The notes under the pieces were generated by a model. It was not told where the DNA came from and did not search any database. It saw only the letters and a list, made by a program, of their open reading frames with translations. DNA of 17,024 nucleotides from Anaerolineae bacterium. Its GTDB lineage: Bacteria > Chloroflexota > Anaerolineae > B4-G1 > SLSP01. Position 1 is the stretch's first letter, and each line of letters begins with the position of its first letter. The stretch is taken from assembly GCA_016934645.1 (NCBI GenBank), contig JAFGSL010000586.1, positions 1 to 17,024 on the forward strand, given 5' to 3'. Made by a program: the position numbers and the translations under genes. Positions 15,743-17,024 of the stretch are shown one piece after another.

Positions 15743-15768
15743 GATCAGTAAAACAGACTGATCTTTTT
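15743..15768 (+). terminator. Intrinsic terminator-like hairpin facing against the local genes
   Basis: GATCAGT (15743-15749), 7-nt loop AAAACAG, perfect complement (15757-15763), then TTTTT (15764-15768). The T-run is on the plus strand, while the genes on both sides (LmbE, kinase) are on the minus strand. It would therefore stop a plus-strand (antisense) transcript. Confidence 0.5.
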
Positions 15769-15806
15769 GTGCAGCAAGCATCACGAGGATATTGTACAGG
15801 CACTAG

Positions 15807-16478
15807 CTACAAATACAACGAAAGTGTCACATCCGAGCTTTGTGCATGCCGAGTAAAAGCTTCAGCGTAGGCACAGCCGCACTCCAATCCCCGGAAGGCC
15901 TCCATCTTGCCATGACTGTCGGCGTACCACTCGGTGACATGCTGGCTTTCATGCACGAGGCAGGCCTGGTGTTTCAGTTCGATAACCGCGGTGATGTCCA
16001 CGTAATCGGTAGGAAAGAACTTGTGGCTCTGCTGCCCCGCCATACATTCGAAGTAAAACAGCGGAACGCAGCAACCCATCCGCAGCCATGCATCATACAC
16101 CAGCGTGGAACACGCGCGGTGGTCGCGGTGCGTATCGATAGGCCAGTGCGTGAAAACGAGATCGGGTTGCTCCTGCTCAAAGAAGCAGCGCATCTCATCA
16201 TACCGCGCCGGATTCACCTCGCACTGCCCGTCGATCTGCCCCAGGAAGACGGCGCAGGCGCCCAATAGCTCGCATGCCCGCAGTGCCTCTTTCGTGCGGA
16301 TAGCAGCGGCGGCATCATGTGATATCCCTGGAATCCCCGCCTCGCCACGGGTCAAGTACGCTGCCACGACCTCGTGGCCCGCTTGCGACAGGAGCGCCAT
16401 CGTCCCACCGCAGGCCGTTTCCGGATCGTCCGGGTGCGCGCCAAAGACGATGATTTTCTTACGTGATTCACGTGTCAT
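15807..16478 (-). CDS. PIG-L/LmbE family deacetylase
   Basis: 223 residues from ATG 16478; an upstream in-frame TTG at 16502 would add 8 residues without a better RBS. The family zinc site is intact: A-H15-P-D17-D18 in AHPDDPETACGG, and H117-R-D119-H120 in THRDH. H15, D18 and H120 should bind zinc. The enzymes remove N-acetyl groups from GlcNAc-type substrates such as GlcNAc-inositol, mycothiol or bacillithiol precursors and chitin-like sugars; the exact one is unknown. The SD is weak (GAG about 10 nt upstream). The gene sits in a cytoplasmic sugar-processing context. It lies downstream of MetF, separated by 150 nt that hold two inverted repeats, so it probably has its own promoter. Confidence 0.9.
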   Translation of the reverse strand: MTRESRKKIIVFGAHPDDPETACGGTMALLSQAGHEVVAAYLTRGEAGIPGISHDAAAAIRTKEALRACELLGACAVFLGQIDGQCEVNPARYDEMRCFFEQEQPDLVFTHWPIDTHRDHRACSTLVYDAWLRMGCCVPLFYFECMAGQQSHKFFPTDYVDITAVIELKHQACLVHESQHVTEWYADSHGKMEAFRGLECGCAYAEAFTRHAQSSDVTLSLYL

Positions 16479-16510
16479 ATTATCAACACTCGCGCCTCTC
16501 AAGAAAACAA

Positions 16511-16579
16511 ACCACGAATCTTCACGAATCTACACTAATTTTTGATTTCTATTCGTGAAAATTGGTGAAGATTCGTGGT
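16511..16579. repeat. Long imperfect palindrome with 15-bp perfect ends
   Basis: ACCACGAATCTTCAC (16511-16525) pairs perfectly with 16565-16579. Inside, CACGAAT (16523-16529) pairs with ATTCGTG (16551-16557), and CACTAATTTT (16533-16542) almost pairs with AAAATTGGTG (16558-16567). The pairings compete, so two folds are possible. It is placed in the leader of the deacetylase. Confidence 0.75.
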
Positions 16580-16603
16580 AAAAGCTTGTCTATCCAGTAA
16601 GTA

Positions 16604-16635
16604 GACCTGACAGGTCTCGGAAGACCTGTCAGGTC
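16604..16635. repeat. 14-bp perfect hairpin containing the MetF stop codon
   Basis: GACCTGACAGGTCT (16604-16617), loop CGGA and its exact complement (16622-16635). The TGA stop of the MetF fragment (16631-16629) lies inside the right arm. Each arm is also nearly self-complementary. The core is shared with the hairpin at 11363-11405. No T-run on the minus strand, so terminator function is uncertain. Confidence 0.7.
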
Positions 16636-17024
16636 CGGTGAATCGACTCTACAATCTCTGCCGCCAGATCGTAGCGACTGAAAGCGGGCATGAGATAGAT
16701 ACCGCCAGCCCAGTCGCGCATCTGCGCGATCAGCTCCAGCGCGATGCGCACGCCCTCATGCGGTGAATCCTTGCCCGCCGCCTCCAGCCGGGCGAAGAAT
16801 GCAGGCGCAATCGTGATACCCGGCACCTCGTTGTGCAGAAAACGGGCGTGTTTCACACCGTACAACGGCAGCACACCGACCAGAACCGGCTTATCCAGCG
16901 GGCCGTACTTCTCCGCATACCGGTTGAGGAACGCCCATGCTGCCGGCGGATCGTACACCGGCTGCGTGAGGAAGAAATCCGCACCCGAACGCAGCTTGCG
17001 CCGCAGCACCTTGATCTCATTCTC
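16629..17024 (-). CDS. metF: 5,10-methylenetetrahydrofolate reductase, C-terminal fragment
   Basis: The frame is open to the right edge, giving the last 131 residues, so the start lies outside. It contains GADFFLTQPVYDPP (14-27), the substrate/FAD barrel signature, then KPVLVGVLPLYGVKHARFL and, near the end, the GGIYLMPAFSRYD segment. This pattern fits the MetF branch and also the MTHFR half of bifunctional homocysteine S-methyltransferase/MTHFR (YitJ-like) proteins; which one cannot be decided without the N-terminus. The enzyme reduces 5,10-methylene-THF to 5-methyl-THF for methionine synthesis. The stop codon lies in a perfect hairpin. Confidence 0.88.
   Translation of the reverse strand, partial: ENEIKVLRRKLRSGADFFLTQPVYDPPAAWAFLNRYAEKYGPLDKPVLVGVLPLYGVKHARFLHNEVPGITIAPAFFARLEAAGKDSPHEGVRIALELIAQMRDWAGGIYLMPAFSRYDLAAEIVESIHRT

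Overview
The window looks like a piece of a moderately GC-rich environmental bacterium, most likely a Chloroflexota (Anaerolineae-type) chromosome or metagenome contig. This is an inference from two things: the gene mix (Gfo/Idh/MocA oxidoreductase, URO-D-type methyltransferase, UMF1 transporter, sulfatase, DUF4038/GH140-type hydrolase, LmbE deacetylase) and gaps full of short tandem repeats and perfect hairpins. No rRNA, tRNA, CRISPR array, transposase or phage gene was found. Both window edges cut a gene.

Layout. 1-892 (-): Gfo/Idh/MocA oxidoreductase, C-terminus off the left edge. 998-2005 (-): URO-D superfamily protein that keeps a His-x-Cys...Cys zinc-ligand pattern like the MtaA/MtbA methyltransferases. 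2169-5841 (-): three-gene ABC-2 exporter operon (ATPase, permease, permease). 5921-8143 (-): DUF4038/GH140-like glycoside hydrolase, then an AGE-family epimerase broken by an internal deletion plus frameshift. 8337-9936 (+): small unknown protein and an orphan membrane histidine kinase behind a good sigma-70-like promoter. 10029-11345 (+): UMF1/Atg22-like MFS transporter. 11414-13879 (-): galactose-mutarotase-like protein and a cysteine-type sulfatase. 14193-15683 (-): P-loop kinase and an unusual cysteine-rich ferredoxin-like protein. 15807-16478 (-): PIG-L/LmbE deacetylase. 16629-17024 (-): C-terminal part of methylenetetrahydrofolate reductase.

Function. The main theme is uptake and remodelling of modified sugars: hydrolase, epimerase, sulfatase, mutarotase-like protein, sugar-type dehydrogenase, transporter and deacetylase. 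None of the soluble enzymes shows an obvious signal peptide, so they probably act on imported oligosaccharides. One-carbon chemistry appears at both ends (URO-D methyltransferase, MetF). The ABC exporter and the histidine kinase are separate units.

Most interesting signals: (1) the epimerase gene lost roughly 110-120 internal codons and changed frame at the same point, yet kept all four expected catalytic residues; (2) the cysteine-rich Fe-S protein translationally linked to a small kinase; (3) short tandem repeats directly 5' of the Shine-Dalgarno of several genes and, in three genes, repeats that contain the stop codon; (4) hairpin families shared between distant gaps. I see no clearly new multi-gene defence or mobile system.
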